Assembly: GCF_014154935.1 (NCBI RefSeq)
Contig: NZ_JACEHH010000019.1
Coordinates: 106,322-170,321, forward strand
Source: Stieleria mannarensis
GTDB taxonomy: Bacteria; Planctomycetota; Planctomycetia; Pirellulales; Pirellulaceae
Direction: 5' to 3'
DNA: 64,000 nucleotides
Numbering within the stretch: the stretch's first letter is position 1; the number at the start of each line of letters is the position of its first letter. The position numbers and the translations under genes were made by a program. Below the pieces are notes generated by a model. That model was not told the origin of the DNA, ran no database searches, and worked only from the letters and a program-made list of their open reading frames with translations. Positions 38,183 to 47,608 of the stretch are shown here, piece by piece.

Positions 38183-39574
38183 ATGAGACCGATTCAATCT
38201 TTTTTGCTTACCATTGCGCTGATCGTTGCCATCGCGTCTGCGACCGCGGCACAGGATGCCGACCCGACGGCTTCAGCAGCCTCACGTGACACCTCCCAAC
38301 GTCCCAACGTGCTGATCATCTATGGCGACGATCAAGGTTCGATCGACATGGGGTGTTTCGGTGTCGAGGACTTAGAAACACCCAACATGGACCGCTTGGC
38401 CGCACAAGGGCTGCAGCTCACCCAAATGTACTCCGCCGCACCGGTCTGTTCGGCCAGCCGCGTCGGACTGTTGACCGGACGGTATCCGGCGCGCGCCGGA
38501 CAACCCGGCAACGGGGACCTGAGGACCGAAGAGATCACGATCGCCGAATCGTTTCGCCGATCCGGGTACGCGACCGGGCACGTCGGCAAGTGGCACCTCG
38601 GACGCACCGACACGATCAATCCGGCCGGCCAGGGATTCGATCGTTGGTTTGGTCACCTGGAAGGCTGCATCGATAACTTCTCACACTTCTTTTACTGGTC
38701 GGGCCCGAACCGGCACGACCTGTGGGACAACGGGACGGAGGTGCATCGCCCGGGCGAGTACTTTCCACAATTGATGGTCGATCGTTGCAAACAGTTCATC
38801 GACCGACAATCCGGCGAGGGACCGAACTCAAAACCTTGGCTGCTGTACTGGGCGTTCAACGCGCCCCACTATCCCTACCAGGGCACACCCGAGTGGCTGG
38901 AACACTATCGCGAGTTGCCGACGCCGCGCCGTGAGTACTGCGCGTTCGTCTCGACGATGGACCAGTACATCGGAATGGTGCTGGACTATCTGGAGGATCA
39001 GGGGTTGGCCGACAACACGATCGTGATTTATCAACCCGACCATGGACACAGTACGGAAACGCGAGCCTTTGGTGGTGGCGGCAATGCCGGGCCGTACCGC
39101 GGTGCGAAGTTTTCTTTGTTCGAAGGCGGCATCCGGGTGCCCAGTGTGGTCCGGTATCCAGGCCGGTTACCGGCCGGTGAAACCCGCGACCAATTCATGA
39201 CGTCTTGCGATTGGTTCCCGACCGTCGCGCAGTGGTGCGGCGTCCAGTTGCCCGAAACCAAGCTGGACGGCGTTTCGATGGTGGATGTGTTGGTCAACAA
39301 CACGGCGGCACCACGCGAACAGTTCTATTGGCAGATGGGCGGCGGTCGCTCGCCGCAATGGGCCGTGCGCCGCGGCCGATGGAAATTGATCGGAAATCCG
39401 CGCGACACCACATTGCCGCAAACCCAACAAATCCGAGGCGGTCAATTGAAAGAGAAGTTGTTCCTGGCAGATCTGAGCCGCGATCCTGGCGAGCAACAGA
39501 ATTTGGCCGGCGAGCGGAGCGATCTGGTGATCGAGTTGATGAAACTACGCGAACAGATGATTTCGGATTTCTAA
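38183..39574 (+). CDS. Secreted sulfatase (formylglycine type)
   Basis: Hydrolyses sulfate esters, probably of marine polysaccharides or glycosaminoglycans. A signal peptide ends near TAAQ. The metal-binding Asp pair is in IIYGDDQG. Cys89 in VCSASRVGLLTGR is the residue converted to formylglycine. GHVGKWHLG carries the Lys/His pair, and QPDHGHS supplies the remaining ligands. At 463 residues it is in the usual range. Planctomycetes carry many such genes. The maturase that makes formylglycine is not in the window, and the substrate cannot be told from sequence. Confidence 0.95.
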   Translation: MRPIQSFLLTIALIVAIASATAAQDADPTASAASRDTSQRPNVLIIYGDDQGSIDMGCFGVEDLETPNMDRLAAQGLQLTQMYSAAPVCSASRVGLLTGRYPARAGQPGNGDLRTEEITIAESFRRSGYATGHVGKWHLGRTDTINPAGQGFDRWFGHLEGCIDNFSHFFYWSGPNRHDLWDNGTEVHRPGEYFPQLMVDRCKQFIDRQSGEGPNSKPWLLYWAFNAPHYPYQGTPEWLEHYRELPTPRREYCAFVSTMDQYIGMVLDYLEDQGLADNTIVIYQPDHGHSTETRAFGGGGNAGPYRGAKFSLFEGGIRVPSVVRYPGRLPAGETRDQFMTSCDWFPTVAQWCGVQLPETKLDGVSMVDVLVNNTAAPREQFYWQMGGGRSPQWAVRRGRWKLIGNPRDTTLPQTQQIRGGQLKEKLFLADLSRDPGEQQNLAGERSDLVIELMKLREQMISDF

Positions 39575-39711
39575 AGGTCATGTTTTTTTGACGAGGTAGA
39601 AAATCTTCCTACCTCCACCGACAACGACCGGTTGCCGGGTTGGCAGCCGTGCATCAACAGTGCAGGATGATCCCGCTGACCCAATCCTTTCTGCTCAATG
39701 ATGATTGCCCC

Positions 39712-40557
39712 ATGCCAATCTGTCGCATCCCAGGTCCTGACGGACGCCCCGAGTACGCGTACTATCAAAACAACCAGGTTTGTCCGCTGCGATTGGTGAT
39801 GGACGCCGCACCGTCGGAAGCAGAGTTGTTCGGATTACGGTCAGATGACGTACCGAATCCAGACTCGATCGCCGCCGAACACTGGTCGCCGGCCCCCGAG
39901 GCGTTGTTGCCACCGGTTCCGACGCCTGAAAAAGTGATTTGCATCGGGTTGAACTATCGCGATCACGCGATCGAAACGAATTCGCCGATCCCATCCGAAC
40001 CGGTCGTTTTCAACAAGTTCAGCACGTCGGTCATCGGGCACGGCCAAGCGATTCAGTTGCCGTCGATTTCCCAAAAGGTCGACTATGAAGCCGAATTGGT
40101 CGTCGTGATCGGCCGCGAAGGACGTGACATTCCTGTGGTGGATGCCATGCAGCACGTTTATGGCTACACCTGTGGCCACGACGTCTCGGCACGTGATTGG
40201 CAAAAGGGGCGTCCGGGTGGCCAGTGGTTGCTCGGCAAGACGTTCGACACCTTCGCGCCGCTGGGGCCTTGTGTCGTGACGACCGACGAACTGCCCGACC
40301 CGTCAAACGTGCGGGTGCAAATGGAACTCAACGGCGAAATCGTCCAGGACAGCACCACGGCGCAATTGATCTTTGATATCCCCACGACGATCGCGCACCT
40401 GTCCAAGTTCGTCACGCTGAAACCCGGCGACGTGATCTTCACCGGCACACCACCGGGGGTCGGCGATGCCAAGGACCCGCCGGTGTACCTGCGCCCCGGC
40501 GACCGATGCAGCGTGATCGTCGACGGCATCGGAACGCTGACGAACACCTGCCAGTAG
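39712..40557 (+). CDS. Fumarylacetoacetate hydrolase family protein
   Basis: A 281-residue metal-dependent hydrolase or decarboxylase of the FAH family, which splits or decarboxylates beta-keto acids in aromatic and sugar-acid breakdown. The core begins [15 protein letters not shown] (with the HxxE pair), then [39 protein letters not shown] and TGTPPGVG; these hold the metal ligands. The ATG at 39712 was chosen; a TTG at 39640 would add 24 residues without family match. The specific substrate is unknown. Confidence 0.92.
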   Translation: MPICRIPGPDGRPEYAYYQNNQVCPLRLVMDAAPSEAELFGLRSDDVPNPDSIAAEHWSPAPEALLPPVPTPEKVICIGLNYRDHAIETNSPIPSEPVVFNKFSTSVIGHGQAIQLPSISQKVDYEAELVVVIGREGRDIPVVDAMQHVYGYTCGHDVSARDWQKGRPGGQWLLGKTFDTFAPLGPCVVTTDELPDPSNVRVQMELNGEIVQDSTTAQLIFDIPTTIAHLSKFVTLKPGDVIFTGTPPGVGDAKDPPVYLRPGDRCSVIVDGIGTLTNTCQ

Positions 40558-40596
40558 CGATGGCGAAATCAACCCCCGTCCCCTTTGGGCATTCTC

Positions 40597-41058
40597 ATGG
40601 CCGTTGAACACCGCAAGCTCCGTTTTGGTTCGATAGAAGAGGCGATGGCGGAAGCCGAGCGACTGGCCGCGTCGCCCACGCGGACCACGGGCCAGTTTTC
40701 GCTCGGGCAAATCCTGGAACACCTGGCCCGCACCCTGGAGGTTGCGATGCACGAGCGCGAGATGCCGCCGGCGGCGCTGCCGATGCGAATCCTCTCCCGC
40801 ATGGTCCGCCCGATGGTGTTGCGAAAGGCCAGCACTGGGTTCAAATTGCCATCTAAAGCACAAAACGTGCTCTGGCCCAGCGAGGCCGTTTCGACCGAAG
40901 ACGGACTCAAGCATCTTCGTGACGCGTACCGGCGATTCAAGGCGGCCGATCCGTTGCCCAAGCACGTGTTCTTTGGCAACATGACACGTCAACAGCACGA
41001 CGCACTGCAATGTCGACACTTCGAAGGCCATTTGGGGTTTGTCCACCCGGTGTCCTGA
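40597..41058 (+). CDS. DUF1569 domain-containing protein (DinB-like)
   Basis: A 153-residue protein. RKLRFGSIEEAMAEAERLA, QFSLGQILEHLARTLEVAM and the C-terminal FGNMTRQQHDALQCRHFEGHLGFV match the DUF1569 family, a four-helix DinB-like fold with conserved His residues that may bind metal. No function is established. The start at the ATG 40597 is preferred over a TTG four codons earlier. It follows the FAH gene by 39 bp and may be co-transcribed with it. Confidence 0.85.
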   Translation: MAVEHRKLRFGSIEEAMAEAERLAASPTRTTGQFSLGQILEHLARTLEVAMHEREMPPAALPMRILSRMVRPMVLRKASTGFKLPSKAQNVLWPSEAVSTEDGLKHLRDAYRRFKAADPLPKHVFFGNMTRQQHDALQCRHFEGHLGFVHPVS

Positions 41059-41069
41059 ACATGCCGCAC

Positions 41070-42605
41070 TTATCCGGTCGTTGCCGTATCGCTGAACTGC
41101 ATGGCAAACAGATCGGCATCCTTCATGGCGAAGCGGAGTCGCACGGGGCGTCCGGCCAGCGGCGAGACGTCGGGGCCGGATCTCCAGCTCACGATTCGAT
41201 CGATCTCGTTGCCGATTTGCTCGCGTGATTCGTCAAGCGTGTAGCCCGGAATCGGCTGGCCGTTTTCGTCTTGCATCTCCACGCGGATGCCCCCGGCGGC
41301 GGAGGTCGCGAAGTTGATCGCCAATTGTGATCCGGTGAACGTCAACGGCTTGGTGACCAATTCGCCACCATGGTAATCGGCTTGCGCCGACGCAAAGCCG
41401 TCCAACCGCATCGAATAGCGTCGCAGATGGGCGGTCGGCTGGGCATAGTCTTGATTCAGGTAGACCGACATCTCCGTCGGCCCGGTCTGGACCACGTTCA
41501 AGGCCGGATAGTTGGTCCGCGACACCCAATTGCGGGCTCCGATGCCCGGCCGCACGAAGCTGCTCAAAAACGTTCGGTCGTAGTACTCACGTCCCGGTCG
41601 CGCGGTCATCAGGATCGCATCGGACGTGTCTTTGAAGTAGCGAGGATTGACGTTGATCGCCCGAGCTTGATCGTCGGTCAAGACCTGTCGCCGGGGCATG
41701 AAACGCGCGGCGATGGAAACGTACAGATGCGGGGCGCGGAAATACGGGTGCGTTTGATTTGTGTACAAGTGTTCGATCGGGGCCTGGCCGCCCCGATGAC
41801 GATAGTCCATCACCACCGGCGGCGACCAATGGACGAAGTCCTCACTGACGCAGCGAGCGATCCGGCGGATCTTGTCTTGGAACACACGAAAGAAACAAAC
41901 GTACTGTTGCTCGGCCGTCGACCAGAACGCCAGATTCTGGGAATCGAAAAAGTGCGGGAACGGAACCTGATCGCTGGGAATCACGGGAGCGTCCTGTAAC
42001 CTGCGCCACCGAGTGCCATCGGCCGAGACCCAGGCGACCAGGCCGCTTTTGACCGTCCCACCAAGCGCCTTGTAACGCTGTTCCTGCGGAACGCCCGGAC
42101 GAGTGTCCAACATCGGGCTGAAGTTGTGCGTGACCGGCGCCGCGTCGGACAGCACGACATTGTTCTGCCGCGTCCCCTTGACTTCGAACAGTCCCAAGTC
42201 GGGTTTGGTCCAATCGACACCATCGGTCGACTCGGCATAGCAGGTCGTTTCGCTGCGATTGCCGTCTTGGCCGGCGACCCCGAGCCCGCGATAGTACAAA
42301 CGCAGTCGGTCGCCGTCGCGAATCACGGTGGCGTAGGCGCAAAAACCGCCTTCCCAGGGTTCGTCAAACGCCAGCACCTGGCCTTCGTCGCGGGGGCGAT
42401 GCAGAACCAAGTCGATATCGTCGAGCGACTCGATCAATTCATCGTCGACAAACAACTCCCGTCGTGAACCGATGGCGACAACTTCGGGCGATTCGTCGGC
42501 GGCAAACGAGCGATTTTCAGTCGATCCGACCGCGGCGGCGATGGTGCCGGCAGCGGCCGATTGCAACCAGCGGCGTCGAGAAAGCGAGTTGTGTTTCAGT
42601 GTCAT
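41070..42605 (-). CDS. Tat-exported five-bladed propeller protein, glycoside-hydrolase-like
   Basis: A 511-residue exported protein with a Tat leader (SRRRWLQSAAAGTIAAAVG). The body has repeated blade-like sequences of the GH43/GH32 type: DLVLHRPRDEGQVLAFDEP, RDGDRLRLYYRGLGV, YAESTDGVDWTKPDLGLFE, ISADGTRW-like VSADGTRWRRLQD and RCVSEDFVHWSPP. The C-terminal 100 residues look like a beta-sandwich. Catalytic residues were not identified, so it may be inactive or a new specificity. It converges with DUF1569 with only 11 bp between stops. Confidence 0.85.
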   Translation of the reverse strand: MTLKHNSLSRRRWLQSAAAGTIAAAVGSTENRSFAADESPEVVAIGSRRELFVDDELIESLDDIDLVLHRPRDEGQVLAFDEPWEGGFCAYATVIRDGDRLRLYYRGLGVAGQDGNRSETTCYAESTDGVDWTKPDLGLFEVKGTRQNNVVLSDAAPVTHNFSPMLDTRPGVPQEQRYKALGGTVKSGLVAWVSADGTRWRRLQDAPVIPSDQVPFPHFFDSQNLAFWSTAEQQYVCFFRVFQDKIRRIARCVSEDFVHWSPPVVMDYRHRGGQAPIEHLYTNQTHPYFRAPHLYVSIAARFMPRRQVLTDDQARAINVNPRYFKDTSDAILMTARPGREYYDRTFLSSFVRPGIGARNWVSRTNYPALNVVQTGPTEMSVYLNQDYAQPTAHLRRYSMRLDGFASAQADYHGGELVTKPLTFTGSQLAINFATSAAGGIRVEMQDENGQPIPGYTLDESREQIGNEIDRIVSWRSGPDVSPLAGRPVRLRFAMKDADLFAMQFSDTATTG

Positions 42606-42895
42606 AGCAGCTCCTTGAAGCAGAACGAGTGACTCAGCAGTTTACTCGCAATCGCGACTGCAAAGTGCTCCGGACGAAAGACGTCATGCCGTGGTGTTGT
42701 CGAAAAGCTGGGAGACTGAAAAAATGGAGGGGATGATTCACACGCGTTGGAAGGTTGGTTTGGTGTCGCAGATCGTCCGCGTCGGGGGACGAAACGAATC
42801 GTCCTGGGAAGGACTCTGAATGCACATCGAAGGGTGTAGAATACGCCGGATCAACAGCCGCTGCTTCGACCTACACCACCGTAAGGGAAAACGTG

Positions 42896-43915
42896 ATGCC
42901 GTCCACCGAACCGCTTTGGACACCGATCTGTGACCTGCTGGGCTGTCGCTACCCGATCTTGCAGGCGGGCATGGGCGGTGTGGCGCGGGCAGAACTGGTC
43001 GCGGCGGTGTCGGCCGCGGGAGCATTCGGGTGTTTGGGCATGGTCCGCGAATCGCCGCAGCGGATTCGTCAACAAATCGACGAGGTGCGGTCGCGGACCG
43101 ACCAACCGTTCGGAGTCAACCTGATTCCCGCGGCCACGGAGCCGGAACTGTTTCGACTGGAACTCGATGCCTGCGTCCATGCCGGCGTGCACACGATGGT
43201 TTACTTTTGGGACGTCGTGCCCGACGCGGTCAAGCGAGCCAAACAAGCCGGCTGCCGAGTCGTTTATCAGGTCGGCGACGTGGAACAGGCGATCAAGGCG
43301 GAGGCTGCCGGAGCGGACGCGATCATTGCCCAAGGCGTCGAAGGCGGTGGGCACATCCATGGATCTGTGACCTCGCTGGTCTTGCTGCCCCAAGTCGTCG
43401 ATGCGGTCTCGATTCCCGTGATCGGTTCGGGCGGGTTCGGTTCCGGTCGCTCGCTGGTCGCCGCGCTGGCACTGGGCGCCCAAGGGATTCATTGTGGCAC
43501 GGTGTTGTTGGCCACACAGGAATCGTTTGCCCATGACATTCACAAACAGCGGATCGTCAACGCCGATGCGACCGACACGCTGCACACCGATGCGTTTGCG
43601 ATCAACTGGCCGCCGCACAGTCCGGTGCGCGTGATCAAGAACGAGAGCACGCTCAAGTACGAACACGATCCGTTCGGACACCGCGGCGAAGACATGCCGC
43701 GAGAACAAGTCGCCGAAGAGGAAGGGCGTCCGGTGTATCTAATGAGCACCGATTCGCCGTTGAAATCGATGACGGGCCAATTGGAAAAGCTGGCGATGTT
43801 CGGCGGCCAGGTCGCTGGGCAAGTGACTGCGATCGAGACCGCGGCAACGGTGATCGGTCGAATGGTCAGCGACGCCGAAACGGTGTTGGATCAACTCGCT
43901 GGGCGGGAGGATTAG
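42896..43915 (+). CDS. NAD(P)H-dependent flavin oxidoreductase, nitronate monooxygenase-like
   Basis: A 339-residue FMN-dependent barrel enzyme related to nitronate monooxygenases and 2-nitropropane dioxygenases. ICDLLGCRYPILQAGMGGVA is the N-terminal FMN-binding strand. GVNL, AQGVEGGGHIHG (with the conserved His) and IPVIGSGGFGSGRSLVAALALGAQGIHCGT are the other family blocks. The ATG at 42896 has an AAGGGA site upstream; an earlier in-frame start adds unrelated residues. The true substrate is not known. Confidence 0.92.
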   Translation: MPSTEPLWTPICDLLGCRYPILQAGMGGVARAELVAAVSAAGAFGCLGMVRESPQRIRQQIDEVRSRTDQPFGVNLIPAATEPELFRLELDACVHAGVHTMVYFWDVVPDAVKRAKQAGCRVVYQVGDVEQAIKAEAAGADAIIAQGVEGGGHIHGSVTSLVLLPQVVDAVSIPVIGSGGFGSGRSLVAALALGAQGIHCGTVLLATQESFAHDIHKQRIVNADATDTLHTDAFAINWPPHSPVRVIKNESTLKYEHDPFGHRGEDMPREQVAEEEGRPVYLMSTDSPLKSMTGQLEKLAMFGGQVAGQVTAIETAATVIGRMVSDAETVLDQLAGRED

Positions 43916-44039
43916 GGAGCGAGTTGAACGTCGAAAATGGTGGGGTAGGAAAATGACGGGGCAGGAAGATTTTGGAGGTGGGAAGATTTTGGGAAGCGGG
44001 AAGATTGCTTTGAAGAAGGCCGGACGGGCGTACAGAGTT
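43916..44039. repeat. Degenerate G/A-rich direct repeat array
   Basis: Four to five degenerate copies of a GG(C/T)(A/G)GGAAGATTTTG-like unit, about 16-17 nt apart, between the nitronate monooxygenase gene and the decayed antiporter. Similar text (GGCAGGAAAATGA) occurs near 34509. No gene is present. Confidence 0.6.
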
Positions 44040-44719
44040 TCATTCCGGATGTTCCAATTGGCTCAGTTCACGCAACAGGTCCAGTGACGCTTCGGTCTCT
44101 TCCGTCACGACCACATCGGCACCGCTTCGAACCAGCTTGGCGACACTGGATTGGTAGCGGCAGCGGACCAGCAGCTTGCCGTGGCGGTTCAGCTTGCGGA
44201 TCGCGCGGACCACACCGATCGCCACCTGGTCGTTGGGGACACACACGACGATGACCGACGCGTGGGGGTTTCGGCGCGGTGGAGGATCTGGGGGTCACTG
44301 GCGTCACCGGCGACGGTGCGAAATCCGAGCTGCGAAAAGGGATGCAGATTGACGGGGCTGAGGTCGACCAGACAAACGTCTTTGCCGGCCGTTTCCAACT
44401 GCGATGCGATCCGCGATCCGATCGGGCCGGCGCCGATGATGGTCGCCAGGCGCGTGACGATCGTGTCCGCGACTTCGGCGGGCTCCGATTCGATTGGACC
44501 GACTTCGTCACGGACCAGGCGTAGTCCAAATTGCAAGAGCGACGGAGTCAAGACCAGCGACCCCACCGCGGTCACGACGACACGCTGGTAGTCGAGTTCA
44601 CTCAATACCCCCGCTTCGACGCCCAGCAACACCGACACATGCAGCCATCGGCAGACCAATCCGGACAGCAAGCCTGCGGTCAGGATGAACAGCAAGTCGC
44701 GAAGAAGCGTTTGCGTCAT
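44040..44719 (-). pseudogene. Decayed CPA2/KefB-type cation-proton antiporter with TrkA-N domain
   Basis: The N-terminus (LLRDLLFILTAGLLSGLVCRWLHVSVLLG) is the first membrane segment of a CPA2 antiporter. The next residues (GVLSELDYQRVVVTAVGSLVLTPSLL) match the last membrane segment, so about ten helices are missing. A TrkA-N nucleotide-binding domain follows (IIGAGPIGSRIASQL, CLVDLSP, VAGDASDPQILHRA). It then breaks: in the G run at 44264-44268 (plus strand) one base is missing, and the domain resumes in another frame as ASVIVVCVPNDQVAIGVVRAIRKL to the end at 44040. It has both a large internal deletion and a frameshift. The frameshift could be a sequencing error in a homopolymer, but the deletion would remain. 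Confidence 0.8.
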
Positions 44720-44794
44720 CGCCTTTGGCAGCAGTGATGGGGTCCGCGGGGCCGGAGAACAAGTGGGGATTGCCGACAGGGGGCAGGAGCGGCA

Positions 44795-44820
44795 GAAACG
44801 CTGGTGTGCAGGCTTTCGCC
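44795..44820. repeat. Truncated copy of the 101-bp repeat
   Basis: The left end of the repeat seen at 15500 and 18743 (AACGCTGGTGTGCAGGCTTT) in the copy-2 orientation. It breaks off after the first arm of the core. It lies between the decayed antiporter and the MFS transporter gene. Confidence 0.75.
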
Positions 44821-44840
44821 CAATACCGCTAAGTTTAAAC

Positions 44841-46172
44841 TCAGCGAGGCCACCCGGACGCCGATTTCAATTTGCCGGTTTTGCGCGAAAGGCTGCGGAA
44901 CACGATCGTGGCAACCAGCCCCGTGATGGCGAATGCGGTGATGGCCGCGAATAGATGTTGATGCCCCGGTTCGCCGGGGGAGCGATCGAGCAGCCAGCCC
45001 ATCAAGGGCCCCATGAACACATCGGGCGTGTAACCGACGACCGAAACGATCCCGACCGCCGTACCGGTCCGTCCCATCGGCACGCGTCCTTCTTCCATCA
45101 ACGCAAAGTACAACCCGCGAAGTGCAAAGACGGCCGCGCTGGTCGTGACCAGCGTCACAAAAAACAAGACCAACGCTCCGGGACGCAGCAAGCCGGTCGC
45201 CAACAAACCGGTGCCAGCGGCGACGAATGAAAAACTCACTATCGTCGACTTGGACACGCCGAATCGGTCCGCGACCAGGCCGGCCGCGACCGCCGCCGGA
45301 GGACGCATCCACATCGACACCGTGCCGATCGTTGCGGCCTGGATTTCGTCGAACAACAAGACTTCTTTGGCATACAGCGACACGTCATCAAGTCCCTTGT
45401 AGGCCACGTAAGCGCACACGACCACGACGGCCTGCAGCCAGACCGACGGCATCCGCATCACTGCGATGATTTCTCCACTCACCGCAGGTCTTTGATCCCC
45501 CACGACACGCGGCGAGGGATTGCGTGGCAAGGCAAACCACAGCAACACGGCGGACAGAAACGTGACCGCGGAAAACAGCAGCACCACGTTTCCGAAAGCC
45601 CGCGACCGCTCGACCGCGGTTGCCGCTTGCACGTCGGCGGGGATCAATGCCGCGAACAACCAAACCGAAACGCTGGCGATCAACGCGGCAATCAGACCGC
45701 GACCGCCGTCGAGAATCCCGAAGGCCCGTCCCGGCAAGACTCGCCCCGCCGATCCGGCGGCGCCCCACTGCCGAGTCGCTCGGATCAGCGGGGACCAAAA
45801 CAGCAAAATTGTGGTCAAGCCCCAAAAACCGTACAGCGACTTCACCACGTTCAAAGAAGGAAGGGTCGCCATCATCAATCCGCCGGCGGACGTTGCCACC
45901 AAAGCAATTGCCATCAGCTTCCGCGCGTCAAATCGATCGGCCAGCGGACCACCGGGGAAGTACGCCAGCATCGCCACGACGCCGTAGATCGAAAACGCCA
46001 CGCCCAACTGGAAGTTGGTGATCTCGAAAACGTCCAACAGCGTCGGCCGAAAGATGCGCGGCAACACGAACGGCAAAAAGAACACCGCCTCGCCCGCGGT
46101 GACCAGCGCGAGCATCATCACCAGCCTGCGAAGCGACGTCAAAGCAACCGGTTCTGCGGCAGAATCGGTCAA
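44841..46172 (-). CDS. Major facilitator superfamily transporter
   Basis: A 443-residue polytopic protein with about twelve hydrophobic helices. Between helices 2 and 3 it has the MFS signature GGPLADRFDARKLM, and an echo of it in the second half (GLVADRFGVSKSTIV). VPMGRTGTAVGIVSVVGYTPDVFMGPLMGWLLD is typical of later helices. The start is TTG directly after the TAG of the DUF427 gene (TAGTTG), so translation is probably coupled. No substrate can be assigned. Confidence 0.9.
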   Translation of the reverse strand: MTDSAAEPVALTSLRRLVMMLALVTAGEAVFFLPFVLPRIFRPTLLDVFEITNFQLGVAFSIYGVVAMLAYFPGGPLADRFDARKLMAIALVATSAGGLMMATLPSLNVVKSLYGFWGLTTILLFWSPLIRATRQWGAAGSAGRVLPGRAFGILDGGRGLIAALIASVSVWLFAALIPADVQAATAVERSRAFGNVVLLFSAVTFLSAVLLWFALPRNPSPRVVGDQRPAVSGEIIAVMRMPSVWLQAVVVVCAYVAYKGLDDVSLYAKEVLLFDEIQAATIGTVSMWMRPPAAVAAGLVADRFGVSKSTIVSFSFVAAGTGLLATGLLRPGALVLFFVTLVTTSAAVFALRGLYFALMEEGRVPMGRTGTAVGIVSVVGYTPDVFMGPLMGWLLDRSPGEPGHQHLFAAITAFAITGLVATIVFRSLSRKTGKLKSASGWPR

Positions 46173-46505
46173 CTACTCGATCTCGCACTCGGCGTCGTCG
46201 GGAGCCTGGTCGACGCCGCTGGCCCCTTCGACGACAACGCCTTTCCAAAACGCAAAGCGGCCGCGGATGCTATCTGCTTGGGGCTTGGGATCGGGATAGT
46301 ACCATGCGGCGTTTTCGTTGATCTTGCCGTCGACCTCAATGCTCTTGTAGCTGGCGACGCCTTTCCAGCCGCATGTTGTCTGGTAGTCGCTGGGACGCAA
46401 ACGCGACGCATCGACGCTTTCGGCCGGAAAGTAATGGTTTCCCTCGACGACCAGCGTGTCGTCACTTTGGGCAATGATCGTTCCGTTCCATTTCGCAGTG
46501 GCCAT
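46173..46505 (-). CDS. DUF427 domain-containing protein
   Basis: A 110-residue single-domain protein. ATAKWNGTIIAQSDDTLVVEGNHYFP, SRLRPSDYQTTCGWKGVASYKSIEVDG and AAWYYPDPKPQA are diagnostic DUF427 blocks, including the conserved Cys-Gly-Trp-Lys-Gly. Function is unknown. The ATG at 46505 begins exactly at the domain. A much earlier in-frame ATG at 46895 lies in low-complexity repeat DNA and was rejected. Its stop abuts the start of the MFS transporter gene. Confidence 0.9.
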   Translation of the reverse strand: MATAKWNGTIIAQSDDTLVVEGNHYFPAESVDASRLRPSDYQTTCGWKGVASYKSIEVDGKINENAAWYYPDPKPQADSIRGRFAFWKGVVVEGASGVDQAPDDAECEIE

Positions 46506-46996
46506 CAGGGTCTCGTACTTTAGGGCTGACGCAGATCCGGGAATCGTCAGCCCCCCAACATACACAAACTCCGCAAGTCCTTCCCCTGCCTGATGCGTGG
46601 ATCGAGGTCCGGGCGGATGAGCGCCGGCGGGTAAGGAGCAAAACAATGGGGGCAAAACAATGTCGTGGTGGGAAAGGCAGAATGATTCGGGGCAGAATGA
46701 TGTGAGAGACGCGGGGAGTGGGCCACACGTGAATTCCGCCCGCATCGTTCCGCCTCCCATCCTTCCGCCCCCATCGTTTTGCCTCCATCGTTTTGCCTCC
46801 ATCGTTTTGCCCCTATCGAGCACGGGTCGCTCGCTTACGCTTCCCGCAGGCAATCCCCCCATCGTTCTGGCCCGATCATTCTGCCCACCTTCCATGCCAC
46901 GCCGACACGCTCCCCCGCGAATCTTGGAAAAAACGCCGGAATCCCACTAAGAAATTCCTTCGCGGCGAGTCTGGTCTTGTGAGAGGATAAGGGGTC
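46506..46996. repeat. Intergenic region with two opposed arrays of a ~14-nt repeat
   Basis: Between DUF427 (minus) and the sigma factor operon (plus). On the right, three near-exact 14-nt units CCATCGTTTTGCC(T/C) occupy 46771-46812, with degenerate copies to about 46890. On the left, at about 46643-46705, units such as GCAAAACAATG and GGCAGAATGATG run in the opposite direction. The two arrays are roughly inverted about 46725. Promoters of both operons must lie here. Confidence 0.75.
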
Positions 46997-47608
46997 GTGA
47001 TTCAAAGTTGCCAGGCGGACCGAACCGAATTCATGTTGAAACAGACTCCTGATCTCAAACCATCGGGTGCCGAGGGTGCGTCAAAGCCCACCCTGCGCGC
47101 GCTGTTTGAGGCCGAGGAGACACCGCTGTTGCGATATGCGTTTTCGCTGACCGGGCGACGCGCGGTGGCCGAGGAGATCGTGCAAGACGTGTTTCTGCAA
47201 CTACACGCGCGTTGGGAGGACGTCCAGAACCCCGGTGCCTGGCTGTTCCGCAGCGTCCGCAATCGCGCCTTCAGCTACCTCCGACACCTCAAACGCGAAT
47301 CGCTTCACACCGATGACGGCAAGCCGCCATCGGCCTACGACGAAACCGGATTCGGCGACACGCCGGACGAATCCCCCGAAGAAATGCTGCTGCGGATGGA
47401 GGCCGTTGCGGCGCTCCGCCAAAGCATGGACCAGCTCGATCCGACCGATCAACAATTGGTGAAACTCAAGTATTTCGAAAACCTCAGCTACAGCGACATC
47501 AGCGCCCGGACGGGACTCAGCATCGGCAACGTGGGTTACCGATTGCACCACATTTTAAAGCAGCTGGCCGGCAAGCTCCGGCCGCTCGGAATCGACGGAA
47601 AGTCATGA
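46997..47608 (+). CDS. ECF-type RNA polymerase sigma factor
   Basis: A sigma factor of up to 203 residues. Region 2 is FEAEETPLLRYAFSLTGRRAVAEEIVQDVFLQLHARW with AWLFRSVRNRAFSYLR. Region 4 is LDPTDQQLVKLKYFENLSYSDISARTGLSIGNVGYRLHHILKQL. A GTG at 46997 with a purine-rich GAGAGGATAAGGGG upstream, or the ATG at 47033, may be the start. The last codons overlap the next gene in an ATGA. That gene has an anti-sigma-like N-terminus and a membrane helix, so it likely regulates this factor. Confidence 0.93.
   Translation: MIQSCQADRTEFMLKQTPDLKPSGAEGASKPTLRALFEAEETPLLRYAFSLTGRRAVAEEIVQDVFLQLHARWEDVQNPGAWLFRSVRNRAFSYLRHLKRESLHTDDGKPPSAYDETGFGDTPDESPEEMLLRMEAVAALRQSMDQLDPTDQQLVKLKYFENLSYSDISARTGLSIGNVGYRLHHILKQLAGKLRPLGIDGKS

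Noticed and set aside
45492..46523. A 343-codon plus-strand frame opposite the MFS transporter
   Set aside because: The minus strand encodes clear membrane helices and the MFS signature.
46771..46812. CRISPR-like regularity of the 14-nt units
   Set aside because: Units abut with no spacers and no cas genes are near; it is a simple tandem repeat.
46506..46895. An N-terminal extension of the DUF427 protein
   Set aside because: It translates the intergenic repeat arrays, and the DUF427 domain starts exactly at the ATG 46505.
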